Shown here in pieces: positions 8,079 through 16,992 of a DNA stretch of 64,000 nt. How positions within the stretch are numbered: the first letter of the stretch is position 1; the number at the start of each line of letters is the position of its first letter. Both the position numbers and the translations under genes were made by a program. The stretch is from Flavobacteriaceae bacterium S0862 (GTDB lineage: Bacteria; Bacteroidota; Bacteroidia; Flavobacteriales; Flavobacteriaceae). The notes beneath the pieces are model-generated. The model was not told the origin of the DNA. It was given only the letters and a program-made list of their open reading frames with translations, and made no database searches. Location of the stretch: assembly GCA_023015825.1 (NCBI GenBank), contig JALKAW010000001.1, positions 620,001 to 684,000 on the forward strand, read 5' to 3'.

Positions 8079-8933
8079 TTAATAAGTATTAGTCATATTG
8101 CTATCCACGCAAATAATAAAATCGGCTTTTCCTTGATGCTCTTCTTCTAATTTGTAAATATTATCTTGTGAAACCGTAGTTATGGTGGCATGATTTATGC
8201 CTTTATTAGCTTTTTTTAAGTACCATAAAATACCTTCGTAATGATCGGAATGATAAGACCCATTATAATGTATAAACGTATGGTTGGGCTTCATATTATT
8301 AAAAATAAAGTGTGCCATGGTTGCATCTTTTGTTGCCTGAGACTCTACTAATTCAGGCGTTCCATGGTCTCCCATCATTTTCAGTATGTTTTTATACGTT
8401 GGCAATTCACTATCAAAAGCCATTGGCAAGGGAGCTATCCATTCTTTTTCTTGTGCTGAGAGTGTGTCGAGAGCTTTAAAACCTTTTCTATAGACCAAGT
8501 TTGCATAACGCCTCGGAATGTTTGTAGCCACAAAATTAAGGTTATTTGTTTTTGCAAAATCCACCAAAGGCGCATAATCGGTTTTGTAATTTTTCCATAA
8601 TCTTGCAAGTGTATCAAGGCCTTTGTTGTCAATTTTTCCGCTTAAATAATCATTTAAAGGTGTTTGATTATCTGATTCAAACATTTCGGCACCAAGGATG
8701 AGTTTATTGGTTTTAAACAAATCTAAAGTTACTTCAAATTGCAGCCAGTGAGCAATAGCATTGTTATGGGATTCACCAAATAAGACAACGTCCTTACCTT
8801 TAAGATTCTTCAACATTTTTTTATAAGATACTTTTTTGCCTTTAGCGTTATAAATGACATATGCATTTTTATTTTGACTAACAGATAATTGGCAAACGAA
8901 CAATAGTGTTAAGAGAAGTATGGCTTTTTTCAT
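8079..8933 (-). CDS. ChaN-family haem/iron-linked protein
   Basis: 284 residues. A signal peptide (about 1-20) lacks a convincing lipobox, so the product is probably soluble in the periplasm rather than a lipoprotein. VVLFGESHNN (residues 49-58) is the defining ChaN motif; a second conserved block is FIHYNGSYHSDHYEGILWYL near residues 222-240. ChaN of Campylobacter binds haem and is iron regulated, and the fold resembles the EreA/ChaN metal-dependent hydrolases. The ATG overlaps the stop of the upstream ABC ATPase gene by four bases, tying it to corrinoid or metal-chelate uptake. Its exact role in that setting is not established. Confidence 0.85.
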   Translation of the reverse strand: MKKAILLLTLLFVCQLSVSQNKNAYVIYNAKGKKVSYKKMLKNLKGKDVVLFGESHNNAIAHWLQFEVTLDLFKTNKLILGAEMFESDNQTPLNDYLSGKIDNKGLDTLARLWKNYKTDYAPLVDFAKTNNLNFVATNIPRRYANLVYRKGFKALDTLSAQEKEWIAPLPMAFDSELPTYKNILKMMGDHGTPELVESQATKDATMAHFIFNNMKPNHTFIHYNGSYHSDHYEGILWYLKKANKGINHATITTVSQDNIYKLEEEHQGKADFIICVDSNMTNTY

Positions 8934-9724
8934 TGTATAACTTTAAAGGAGTTGGTGGTTCTATCAAAAGTAATGAAATCCTTAGGAAATAATGTCTCGA
9001 ACGTGCCTCTTTCTATAAGTTTACTTGGAGTGTCAGAAACTACAGTATTTTTGGTCATCACAATAAGTTTATCACATAATTGAATGGCTAAATCTATTTC
9101 GTGTGACGAAAATAAAATGGTTTTGTTAGTGTCTCTAGCTAATTTTTGTAGTAATCTTAATATATAGGCTTTATGGTACATATCTAGATGTGTTGTTGGC
9201 TCATCTAGTATTATTAAATTTGTGTCTTGTGCTAAAGCACGAGCAATCATAACTTTTTGTAGTTGCCCATCGCTTAATTCGTAGCATTTTTTATGCTTAA
9301 TATCATTTAAATTAGTTTCTGCTAGAGCCTTGTTGACGATATTAATATCTGTATCATTAAGGTTACCTACCCAGTTTGTGTAAGGTTGGCGACCAAGAGC
9401 AACTAATTCAAAAACGGATAAGTTTTTTGATATCACAGATTCGGTTAAAACTAAACTCAATGCTTTAGCAAGCTCTAGGTTATTGTACTGTTCTAATGGT
9501 TTGTGGTTAATTTGTATTGTGCCATTTAATGACGATTGAACACTAGTAAGTGTTCGTAATAGTGTGGATTTTCCAATACCATTGGCTCCAACCAACCCAA
9601 TTAGTTCACCTGAATGCAATTCGATATTAATATTCGATGCAATTACATTTTTTTCTTTCTTGGTTTGATAACCTATAGAAAGGTTGTGGGTTTTAAGGAT
9701 GGTATGTTTGTTTTCTTTATACAT
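8930..9724 (-). CDS. ABC transporter ATP-binding protein, cobalamin/iron-chelate type
   Basis: 264 residues with Walker A GANGIGKST (46-54), Q-loop region, signature LSDGQLQKV, Walker B LIILDEPTTHLD and the H-loop SSHEID. Similarity is to the FecE/BtuD group that energises uptake of iron chelates or vitamin B12. The signature is LSDGQ rather than LSGGQ, a known variant. It lies 3 bases after the permease gene and overlaps the ChaN gene. The divergent cobalamin riboswitch and BtuB-like receptor make B12 the most likely substrate (inference). Confidence 0.92.
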   Translation of the reverse strand: MYKENKHTILKTHNLSIGYQTKKEKNVIASNINIELHSGELIGLVGANGIGKSTLLRTLTSVQSSLNGTIQINHKPLEQYNNLELAKALSLVLTESVISKNLSVFELVALGRQPYTNWVGNLNDTDINIVNKALAETNLNDIKHKKCYELSDGQLQKVMIARALAQDTNLIILDEPTTHLDMYHKAYILRLLQKLARDTNKTILFSSHEIDLAIQLCDKLIVMTKNTVVSDTPSKLIERGTFETLFPKDFITFDRTTNSFKVIQ

Positions 9725-9727
9725 AAA

Positions 9728-10759
9728 TTAAAACACCATTTTTCGTTTCCTTACGAGTAACCAAATTACCACTGGAGCACCAATTATAGAGGTTATGGCA
9801 TTAATTGGCAGCAAATAATCGCTTGTTGGTAATTGCGCAATACTATCACAAATTAATAATACAATAGCTCCAAATAGTATAACTGCTGGAATTAATACTT
9901 TATGGTTTGAAGTATTAAATACTTGTCGTGTTATATGCGGAATGGCTAAACCAATAAATGCGATAGGACCAGCAAATGCTGTTATGGTTCCAGCTAAAAG
10001 GCTTGTGGCAACTATAATTAACAAACGACTTTGTTTTATATTCAACCCTAAACTTTTGGCATAGTTTTCGCCTAATAATAAGGTGTTTAGTGCTTTTATG
10101 GAGGCAATACTTAACACAATACCAATAAAACAGACACTAAATAATACTAAAACTTCGTTCCAGCTAAGATTTCCTAAGCTTCCAAACCCCCAAAATATGT
10201 ATTGCTGTAATTGTTCGGCTGAGGCAAAATAAGATAATACACTCACTACAGCAGCTGTAATACTTGCAAACATTAAACCTATTATTAAAATAGCCATTGT
10301 ATCTCTTACTTTAGAAGACACAAGTATTACTGCCAGTAATACTAAAAAACTTCCCAAACTTGAAGCAATGACTAAACTCCATTTGGAAGCTAATAGTATA
10401 GCCATCGAGCCTCCAAAAAAAGAGCTTCCCATGACTATTAAAGCAACTCCTAAACTTGCACCAGAGCTAATCCCTAAAACAAAAGGTCCAGCCAATGGGT
10501 TTTTAAAGAGTGTTTGCATTAACAGCCCAGAAATTCCTAAACCAGAACCAACAAGAATTGCTGTAAAGGCTTTGGGAAGTCTAAAGTCTAAAACAATGTC
10601 TTTCCAATATTCCTTTTCGATTGGTGTGCCAATAATACTATTAAAAATATCCTTAAAAGGAATTGATACCGAACCCAAGCTAATATTCATAAAAAAACAC
10701 AACAGTAATACACTACTAAGTATGATGAACGAAAGCTTGTATGTTTTTTGAGTATGCAA
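9728..10759 (-). CDS. FecCD/BtuC-family ABC permease
   Basis: 343 residues, almost entirely hydrophobic, consistent with the ten-helix BtuC fold. Family blocks are visible: DFRLPKAFTAILVGSGLGISG near residues 50-70, LFKNPLAGPFVLGISSGASLG near 85-105, and AFAGPIAFIGLAIPHITR near 262-280. It would form the inner-membrane homodimer through which the corrinoid or siderophore passes. Its start is directly next to the stop of the binding-protein gene, so the genes form one transcript. Confidence 0.93.
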   Translation of the reverse strand: MHTQKTYKLSFIILSSVLLLCFFMNISLGSVSIPFKDIFNSIIGTPIEKEYWKDIVLDFRLPKAFTAILVGSGLGISGLLMQTLFKNPLAGPFVLGISSGASLGVALIVMGSSFFGGSMAILLASKWSLVIASSLGSFLVLLAVILVSSKVRDTMAILIIGLMFASITAAVVSVLSYFASAEQLQQYIFWGFGSLGNLSWNEVLVLFSVCFIGIVLSIASIKALNTLLLGENYAKSLGLNIKQSRLLIIVATSLLAGTITAFAGPIAFIGLAIPHITRQVFNTSNHKVLIPAVILFGAIVLLICDSIAQLPTSDYLLPINAITSIIGAPVVIWLLVRKRKMVF

Positions 10760-11914
10760 TTATTTTAATGGTTTGAAAAAGTAAGTCTGATAGTTTGGAA
10801 GTAAATTTGGATGGCATATTTTAATAATATCCTTTAATACTAAATCTGGTCTAGCGGTACCTAATTCGTAATATAGAACACCACCACTAGCACCTGTGGT
10901 ATTAGCAAATGAATATACTTGTTTATTTTTAAAAGCAGAAAATTTGACATAATGTTGACTAGCCTTTTCTAGGTCATTTAAACTTCTATAATATGATGGA
11001 CTTAACCAAATCTGAGCATTGTGTCCTTTTTCAAATACACTTTCAAAGCTTAAGGCCAAACTTCCTTTTTGGTTAGTGTCACTCCAAAGATAATTGACGT
11101 TGGCATCTTTTAAAAATTGAGCTTCGGGGCTTGTACCACTTGGTAAATACCATACATCTTTATGTAAGGCACCACTTAAAACAGTTGGTTGTTTTGTTGC
11201 CTGAGCTGCTAATTTTTTCGCCTCTAAATAGTTAGCTTCAATTTCATTAAAAATAGAATCTGCTTCCTTTTCTTTGTTATAAAGTACTCCAAAAAACTTA
11301 ATCCATTCTGCTTTTGCAAGTGCAGACGTTTCTACCCAATCACCATTATAGATTACTGGAACTCCTAATTTATTAATTGTTTCAAGAGTTTTGTTACTAC
11401 TACTTACACCATAACCAATTACAGCATTAGGTTTTAGTTCTAATAAAACTTCAGTATTTATATCTCCATTTTTTCCTAATTCTCGAACCTGATTATTCGC
11501 TATTCTTTTTATGGTTTTTTCTGATGATACATAATCTGTTCCAGGAAAACCAACTAAGGTTTGTTCTACACTTAAGAGTTCTAGAGCAGGAATGTGCGTG
11601 GTTGAGGTAACCACAATTTCTTCAATAGGAATTGTTACTATACCATCATATTCTTCTTTATTAAAAGTGCTAACCATAGCTTGCTCCTTTGTAAGAAGTA
11701 AATAGCTGTAATTTTTTTTAGACTTTGGCCAAGGGCTGTTAATTTCTAATACTTTATAATTGTTGTAGTTAGTTATAGAAAATCCAGTAGCATATTTTAA
11801 GTCTGATTCTTGCCCTGTTGTAATTGAGTTTGCTTGCTTTGAAACGTCATTTTTACAGTTTAATACAAGGGTCAAAAACAGTAGTAATAATGAAAATTTA
11901 TGGTAATGTTTCAT
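10760..11914 (-). CDS. periplasmic binding lipoprotein (BtuF/FecB type)
   Basis: 384 residues. The signal peptide ends in LTLVLNC, a lipobox, so Cys20 is probably lipidated. The body is a two-lobed class III periplasmic-binding fold, with family features IPALELLSVEQTLVGFPGTD, ELLLELKPNAVIGYG-like phrasing, and LGVPVIYNGDWVE. The N-terminal lobe also carries the TTTHIPALELL motif typical of helical-backbone binding proteins. It captures ligand from the outer-membrane receptor and hands it to the permease. It heads the minus-strand operon; no riboswitch is visible in its 62-base upstream gap. Confidence 0.9.
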   Translation of the reverse strand: MKHYHKFSLLLLFLTLVLNCKNDVSKQANSITTGQESDLKYATGFSITNYNNYKVLEINSPWPKSKKNYSYLLLTKEQAMVSTFNKEEYDGIVTIPIEEIVVTSTTHIPALELLSVEQTLVGFPGTDYVSSEKTIKRIANNQVRELGKNGDINTEVLLELKPNAVIGYGVSSSNKTLETINKLGVPVIYNGDWVETSALAKAEWIKFFGVLYNKEKEADSIFNEIEANYLEAKKLAAQATKQPTVLSGALHKDVWYLPSGTSPEAQFLKDANVNYLWSDTNQKGSLALSFESVFEKGHNAQIWLSPSYYRSLNDLEKASQHYVKFSAFKNKQVYSFANTTGASGGVLYYELGTARPDLVLKDIIKICHPNLLPNYQTYFFKPLK

Positions 11915-11976
11915 AAGTAACTTTAGTAACTAAATCTCTCATTTTTGTATAGTAATTTTACATAAAATTAGTTCTT

Positions 11977-12084
11977 ATGAGAGGCGATTCAAATTTAACA
12001 ATATATATAGTTGCAGGAATTATTATTGCACATTTTTTAATTGGATTTGTTTATTTAATTTATAAAATGAATAAGAAAAAATAA
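11977..12084 (+). CDS. small single-helix membrane protein
   Basis: A 35-codon frame encodes a polar start (MRGDSNLT), one transmembrane helix (IYIVAGIIIAHFLIGFVYLIY) and a lysine-rich end (KMNKKK). This is the topology expected of a real small inner-membrane protein with a cytoplasmic C-terminus. It sits between the divergent ABC operon and the cobalamin riboswitch, on the strand of the receptor gene. No homologue is recognised. It could be a small subunit linked to uptake or an unrelated gene. Existence is supported only by composition and position. Confidence 0.5.
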   Translation: MRGDSNLTIYIVAGIIIAHFLIGFVYLIYKMNKKK

Positions 12085-12088
12085 ATTC

Positions 12089-12121
12089 TTGCATTATTTC
12101 AATTCTTAATATATACTTTCG
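12089..12121 (+). promoter_or_regulatory. candidate promoter of the riboswitch-receptor transcript
   Basis: TTG at 12089-12091 and TACTTTCG at 12114-12121 resemble the -33/-7 pair, with one mismatch in the -7 and a 22-base spacer. It lies 10 bases before the riboswitch. Confidence 0.4.
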
Positions 12122-12130
12122 CAACGAATT

Positions 12131-12312
12131 TAGGTTCTTTTCTTTTTTTAGAAAGGATTAAAAGGGAATCTGGTGAGATTATAATTAATCAAGTCCAGAA
12201 CTGTTCCCGCAACTGTAAGCTACAAAGCTTCATGTTAAACTACAAGCCACTGTTTCAATATTAGAAATGGGAAGGCACATAGACATGAAGACGCAAGTCA
12301 GGAGACCTGCCA
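12131..12312 (+). ncRNA. cobalamin (adenosylcobalamin) riboswitch
   Basis: The conserved cobalamin aptamer landmarks appear in order: AAAAGGGAATCTGGTGAGAT, CCAGAACTGTTCCCGCAACTG, the GCCACTG box (12246-12252), GGGAAGGC (12269-12276), then ACGCAAGTCAGGAGACCTGCC close to the end. GCCACTG/GGGAAGGC and the GTCAGGAGACCTGCC segment are hallmarks of the B12 box. The expression platform must lie in the about 80 bases before the receptor gene. The expected effect of bound cobalamin is repression of the downstream receptor. Confidence 0.96.
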
Positions 12313-12395
12313 AATTCAAATAAATAAGTCAAACTTTCGGGATAAAAGTTGTGGTGTGAAAAACACATACTATTCTCGAGCAATTAGTAATTAAA

Positions 12396-14324
12396 ATGAA
12401 CAAAAAAACATGTGTTTTGGGTGTCTGTTGTACACTTATGTCTGCTTTTGGTTTTTCACAAGAAGATGAAGTTTCCAAAACAGAACAATTAGACGAAGTG
12501 GTAATAACCAACTCTCGTTTTGAGATTAAAAGAGAAGATTCTGGTAAAGTAATTACAAAAATCACACAAAAAGAGTTAGAGAAACTACAAGGCAAAAGTA
12601 TTGCTGAGATTATTAACAATACTGTTGGCGTTGAGATTAATGGAACAAAAAGTAATGCTGGACAAAATTTAAGCTATTTTGTACAAGGTGGTAGAAATAG
12701 ACAAGTTTTAATTCTAATAGATGGAATTGCCCTTTCGGATGCATCGCAAATAGCTAACGATTACGATTTACGATTACTTAATGCTAATCAAGTTGAAAGT
12801 ATTGAAATTTTAAAAGGAGCTTCCAGTACTTTATATGGTTCTGGAGCTGCTACTGCAGTGATTAATATTAAGCTAAAAGAAGCTTCAAAGAAGACTATAT
12901 CTGCAAATTTTAGAAGTGTGTTAGGGAGTAATCAATCGCAAAACGATAATAATTATCACCTAGAGAATTTTCAAAATAGTGTTTCAATAAATGGTACTGT
13001 AAACAAATTTAATTATTTAGCAAGTTTTGGTAATCAGTTTACAGATGGCTTGTCTGCTATAAAACTAGGCTCTGAAAAGGATGCTTTTAATACAATTAAT
13101 GGACATATAAAACTAGGTTATAAGTTTTCCAATGTTTTTAACTTTAGTATGTATGGAAGTTTTGATAAATACAAAGCTGATTTTGATGATGGTTTCATGT
13201 TTCAAGATGCAGATAATATGATTAAAGCCAATCAACATAGAATTGGTATGTCATCTAACTATAAATATAAAAACGGAAGCATAATAGTCAATGCAGCTAC
13301 AAATAATATTGAGCGCGATGTTACATCCAATTACCCAAATATTTACAAAGCAAAAAGCTACCTGATGGATGTATATAATAAGTATAATTTCAATGATACA
13401 TTTTATACTGTGCTTGGTGTAAATTATCAAGATAATAGAATGGAAAGTTTTGAAGTCCCTTTTAGAAGCACAAGTTTAGAGCAATCTATAAGTCCAAATG
13501 ATGCAACATTTACTATTGTAGACCCTTATGTGAATGTTGTCTATACATCAAATTTTGGCCTGAATATTAATTCTGGATTGCGATTTAATAACCATAGTGA
13601 ATATGGGTCGCATTTTGTATACAGTATCAACCCTTCATTTAAAAAGGATGTTACTTTTGGTTATATAAAAGGATTAGTAAGTTATAGCACTGCATATATT
13701 ACACCTTCGTTATACCAACTTTTTGAGCCTACTTATGGAAACATTAATTTAAAACCTGAAGAAAATACTACTTTAGAAATAGGAGCAGAGTTAAACATAA
13801 CCAATAAAATGACTACTAGTATCGTATATTTCAATAGAAAAGAAACTAATTTCATTGATTTTGTAGATTTAGGAAACTGGGTGTTTCAGTATAAAAATAC
13901 AGATGAATCATTTACAGCTAGTGGTGTAGAGGTTATTGCCGATTATAAGATTTCGAGTAAAGTATCAATAAAAACAAACGCAACTTATACTAAAGTAGAA
14001 GACGATTTAAACCTACGTATTCCTAAAATTAAGGTAAATGCAAAGTTAAACTATCAAGTAAACGACCATTTTTTTATGAGTGCATCTTACCAGTTTAATG
14101 ATGATAGAAATGATACTTTTTATAATAATGTAACCTTTGCGAATGAAGACGTTACTTTAAAAAGTTATAGTTTATTAGATTTTTACGCAAGTCATAAACT
14201 AATCAATAATAAAGTGACCTTGTTTACTAATGTTACAAATATTTTGAATTCTAATTATGAAGAACTTTATGGATATTCAACTAAAGGGCAGAATATAACC
14301 TTTGGATTCAATTTAAGTTTTTAG
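12396..14324 (+). CDS. btuB: TonB-dependent outer-membrane receptor, probably for vitamin B12
   Basis: 642 residues, the size of BtuB-like receptors. A signal peptide (1-21) is followed by a TonB box-like stretch (EQLDEVVITNSRFEI). The plug domain includes FVQGGRNRQVLILIDGI and VESIEILKGASSTLYGSGA (about residues 105-155). A 22-strand barrel with many alternating strands follows, ending in an aromatic residue (FGFNLSF), the outer-membrane insertion signal. No SusD gene follows, so it is not a polysaccharide-utilisation SusC. The cobalamin riboswitch directly upstream identifies the likely substrate as cobalamin or another corrinoid. Confidence 0.9.
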   Translation: MNKKTCVLGVCCTLMSAFGFSQEDEVSKTEQLDEVVITNSRFEIKREDSGKVITKITQKELEKLQGKSIAEIINNTVGVEINGTKSNAGQNLSYFVQGGRNRQVLILIDGIALSDASQIANDYDLRLLNANQVESIEILKGASSTLYGSGAATAVINIKLKEASKKTISANFRSVLGSNQSQNDNNYHLENFQNSVSINGTVNKFNYLASFGNQFTDGLSAIKLGSEKDAFNTINGHIKLGYKFSNVFNFSMYGSFDKYKADFDDGFMFQDADNMIKANQHRIGMSSNYKYKNGSIIVNAATNNIERDVTSNYPNIYKAKSYLMDVYNKYNFNDTFYTVLGVNYQDNRMESFEVPFRSTSLEQSISPNDATFTIVDPYVNVVYTSNFGLNINSGLRFNNHSEYGSHFVYSINPSFKKDVTFGYIKGLVSYSTAYITPSLYQLFEPTYGNINLKPEENTTLEIGAELNITNKMTTSIVYFNRKETNFIDFVDLGNWVFQYKNTDESFTASGVEVIADYKISSKVSIKTNATYTKVEDDLNLRIPKIKVNAKLNYQVNDHFFMSASYQFNDDRNDTFYNNVTFANEDVTLKSYSLLDFYASHKLINNKVTLFTNVTNILNSNYEELYGYSTKGQNITFGFNLSF

Positions 14325-14325
14325 A

Positions 14326-14367
14326 ACTAAACAAAAAGCCGCTTCAAGAAGCGGCTTTTTGTTTAGT
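14326..14367. terminator. strong bidirectional terminator
   Basis: A perfect 20-bp inverted repeat (14326-14345 with 14348-14367), GC-rich core GCCGCTTC/GAAGCGGC, flanked by A- and T-runs. It serves the receptor gene and the convergent peptidase gene, whose stop codon lies inside it. Confidence 0.9.
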
Positions 14368-15826
14368 CTTGTTGTAAGTTATTTTTTTGTAAGTCTATTA
14401 AAATACCTTCGTCAATATACATTTCGTTAACATGAGGAATTAAATCATGGCTGCTAGCTTTTGGTTTTACTTTGTTTAACGCAGAAAAATTAAATCTTCC
14501 AGTACCTTGTATATCTGCAATAGCAGCTGCTAACATAGGTTCGTTTATATTTCCTAAAGCGCCATAATTTGCTGGGTTTTCTGTTAAATTTAATGTAGGA
14601 GTTAACCCATTAGAAGGAACAGAGTTGTTGAGTTTGTTTAACGTATTTGCTACTAAAGGCTGCATGGCATATGTATGGTTTGGGTTAGCTCCTTCACGTT
14701 GTAAATTAGGAGAATCGTAAACTGTGATAGATGCTTGAGATTTTCCTGTCGTATTATCACCAATTTGAACAACTTCGATATAAGGGCTTAAGCTATTAAT
14801 AATCATTTCACTTGCAGAAGCAGAATCTTCAGTGGTTAGTACATAGATTTTATCTAAATTCAAACTGTTTATAGCTTCACTATTATCTATTAATGATTCA
14901 AATTCAAAATCATAATTATTGGCTTGTAACTCACTGTTATAAACTAGTTTTGCAAAGACTTCTCCATTAAATTGACCAGTTATCATACTTCCTAAATAGG
15001 ATGCGGTTAGTACAGAGCCTCCAGGATTATATCTTAAATCCAAAACTAAATGCTGCACATTACTGGATTTGAAATTATTAAAAGCAGTATTTAATTGGCT
15101 GTTATAATCTGGAGTAAAACCATTATACATCAAGTAGCCTAAATTTTCACCATCAACATCAATAATTGCAGTTTTTAATATTGGATTTTCAGAAAGTATT
15201 GTTTTTGTAAGTGTTATATTTTGACCGTTAGGTGTAATAATATCATCATTTAAGTTTTCAGGTGTACCGTTATCATCATAGTCAGCTAATGCTATGGTAT
15301 AAGAATCTGGTCTGACTAAAGATCGATAATTATCTTCAGTTAAAGCAACTCCATCAATAGTAATAAAAACTTGCCCTCTAGTTAAGTTATTGTTTTCAGC
15401 ATTGCTATTTGGTAGCACTAAGCGCACAATACCAAACATGTTACTTGCGCTTCCAGGAATTGGGTACATATCAAATTCGTAACCACTTCGTTTAGATACA
15501 CCACTAAAAAGTTGCTCAAGAGCAATATAATCATCAACAATCCAACTAAATCTATCTACGGTTTGTCTTTGGTAAATTAAACTCTCAAAAAGTTCTTCAG
15601 GGGCACTAAAACTGTTTAAATAATCAGCATATTCTGAGGTAGAAGGGAATCTATCATTAGCAAGATCTGGAATGTTGTCTTTATATAAATAGACAGCATT
15701 CATACCTTTCCAAACAAAATCATTAATTTCATTAGCAGAAAGGGCATTGTCGTCCATATCATCAAAGCAACTATAGGTAAATGCTGTCAATACAAGGAAA
15801 CATAAAAGGGTTTTAGATAATTTCAT
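14363..15826 (-). CDS. S41-family (C-terminal processing) peptidase lipoprotein
   Basis: 487 residues. The signal peptide ends AFTYSC with Cys20 as the lipidation site, so the enzyme is anchored in the periplasm or outer membrane. An N-terminal helical cap is followed by a PDZ-like segment (about 125-205; QVFITIDGVALTEDNY) and the S41 core. LDLRYNPGG (about 266-274) is a conserved S41 block. The nucleophile is Ser337 in SASASE and the general-base Lys is Lys362 in TTGKSQAS, spaced 25 residues apart as in Tsp. The target is unknown. It is a single gene between two intergenic control regions. Confidence 0.9.
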   Translation of the reverse strand: MKLSKTLLCFLVLTAFTYSCFDDMDDNALSANEINDFVWKGMNAVYLYKDNIPDLANDRFPSTSEYADYLNSFSAPEELFESLIYQRQTVDRFSWIVDDYIALEQLFSGVSKRSGYEFDMYPIPGSASNMFGIVRLVLPNSNAENNNLTRGQVFITIDGVALTEDNYRSLVRPDSYTIALADYDDNGTPENLNDDIITPNGQNITLTKTILSENPILKTAIIDVDGENLGYLMYNGFTPDYNSQLNTAFNNFKSSNVQHLVLDLRYNPGGSVLTASYLGSMITGQFNGEVFAKLVYNSELQANNYDFEFESLIDNSEAINSLNLDKIYVLTTEDSASASEMIINSLSPYIEVVQIGDNTTGKSQASITVYDSPNLQREGANPNHTYAMQPLVANTLNKLNNSVPSNGLTPTLNLTENPANYGALGNINEPMLAAAIADIQGTGRFNFSALNKVKPKASSHDLIPHVNEMYIDEGILIDLQKNNLQQD

Positions 15827-15902
15827 AGCTAATAGTGTTTTCTTTTTAACTCTAAATTTAGTACTAATATTATAAAGTAAAAATTATTTTTAAACTTCTT
15901 GT

Positions 15903-15925
15903 AACAAAATAGAAAGTACATCGTC
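15903..15925 (+). promoter_or_regulatory. candidate ECF-type promoter of the sigma factor operon
   Basis: TGTAAC (ending 15905) and CGTC (15922-15925) are separated by 16 bases, the geometry of ECF promoters (AAC in the -35, CGTC in the -10). No TAnnTTTG is visible here. This suggests that the sigma factor transcribes its own operon. Confidence 0.45.
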
Positions 15926-15969
15926 GTAATAACAAATAGCCATAATAAGCTATAAGCTAACCAAAAAAA

Positions 15970-16479
15970 ATGACACAGGCTGAGTTTTTAAACATAGTAA
16001 TGCCTTTTAAGGATAAAGTATTTCGTTTGGCAAAACGCATATTGGTTTCACAAGAAGAAGCCGAAGACGCTACCCAAGAAATCTTATTAAAGTTGTGGAA
16101 AAACAAACTTAAGATTGGCGAATACAAAAATATAGAAGCATTTTCTATGACTATGACGAAGAATTTTTGTTTAGACAAATTGAAATCTAAGCACTCTCAA
16201 AATTTAAAGATTGTGCATAGTAATTACCAAGATAAAAATGTGTCGTTGCAGAAACAAGTGGAGTTAAATGATAGTGTAGGTTGGGTTTCTAAAATAATGG
16301 AAGAGTTGCCAGAACAACAAAAAATAATATTACAGCTTAGAGATATTGAGCAATATGACTTTGAGGAAATTAGTAAAATGCTAGACATGAACCAAACAGC
16401 CATTAGAGTCGCCTTATCAAGAGCAAGAAAAACATTAAGAGAAAAATTAACAAAAACACATAGTTATGGTGTTAAATAA
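15970..16479 (+). CDS. RNA polymerase sigma factor, ECF family
   Basis: 169 residues. Region 2 holds QEEAEDATQEILLKLWKN (about 34-53), the core-binding and -10-recognition helices. Region 4 holds LPEQQKIILQLRDIEQYDFEEI and MNQTAIRVALSRARKTLREKL (about 110-160), the -35-binding helix-turn-helix. It is a typical small Bacteroidota ECF sigma. It is followed after one base by a gene for a one-helix membrane protein, the position of the anti-sigma factor, and by two DUF4252 genes in the same transcript. The input signal is unknown. Confidence 0.95.
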   Translation: MTQAEFLNIVMPFKDKVFRLAKRILVSQEEAEDATQEILLKLWKNKLKIGEYKNIEAFSMTMTKNFCLDKLKSKHSQNLKIVHSNYQDKNVSLQKQVELNDSVGWVSKIMEELPEQQKIILQLRDIEQYDFEEISKMLDMNQTAIRVALSRARKTLREKLTKTHSYGVK

Positions 16480-16480
16480 C

Positions 16481-16969
16481 ATGGAAAAATTAATAGAAAA
16501 GTACGACAACGGAGAAACTACTTTAAAAGAAGAGCAACAGTTAAAAGACTATTTTTCGCAAGAAACTGTTCCGCCGCACTTAGAAGTTTACAAATCGATG
16601 TTTCAGTATTTTTTGTACACCCACGAAGAACAATTTACTAAAGACGTTCCATTAAAATCTAAGAAAACATATAGTTTGTATCAATGGATTTCAGTCGCAG
16701 CAGTAGCAGTTATAATGTTGGGTATTTTTACTCAGGTTGATTTATTTCAATCTCAAACTCAAACCTTAGCGGATTTAACACCGCAAGAACGAGTAGAATA
16801 TGAAGAAGCCAAAGAGGTATTAGCTCTTTTTTCTTCAACATTCAGCAAGGGAACAGATAAGTTAATGGCATTGAACATGGTGTCTAATAACTTTGACAAA
16901 GGCGCAGATAACATTGCTTACCTTGGTGAAATCACAAGCACAACAAATAAAATTTTAAAAACAAATTAG
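16481..16969 (+). CDS. probable membrane anti-sigma factor
   Basis: 162 residues from ATG 16481; an alternative ATG at 16466 would overlap the sigma gene by 14 bases and add five residues. The first about 65 residues are acidic and helical (ENYDNGETTLKEEQQLKDYF-like), as in cytoplasmic anti-sigma domains of Bacteroidota, but no zinc-binding HxxxCxxC is present. One transmembrane helix follows near residues 70-88 (SVAAVAVIMLGIFTQV), then a periplasmic part with a weakly conserved EAKEVLALFSSTF stretch. The role rests on position next to the sigma gene. Confidence 0.7.
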   Translation: MEKLIEKYDNGETTLKEEQQLKDYFSQETVPPHLEVYKSMFQYFLYTHEEQFTKDVPLKSKKTYSLYQWISVAAVAVIMLGIFTQVDLFQSQTQTLADLTPQERVEYEEAKEVLALFSSTFSKGTDKLMALNMVSNNFDKGADNIAYLGEITSTTNKILKTN

Positions 16970-16992
16970 TAGAATAATTAAAACAAGTAAAC

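Noticed and set aside
16466-16969. Start of the anti-sigma gene at ATG 16466.
   Set aside because: It overlaps the sigma gene by 14 bases and adds five unremarkable residues; ATG 16481 gives a start one base after the sigma stop.
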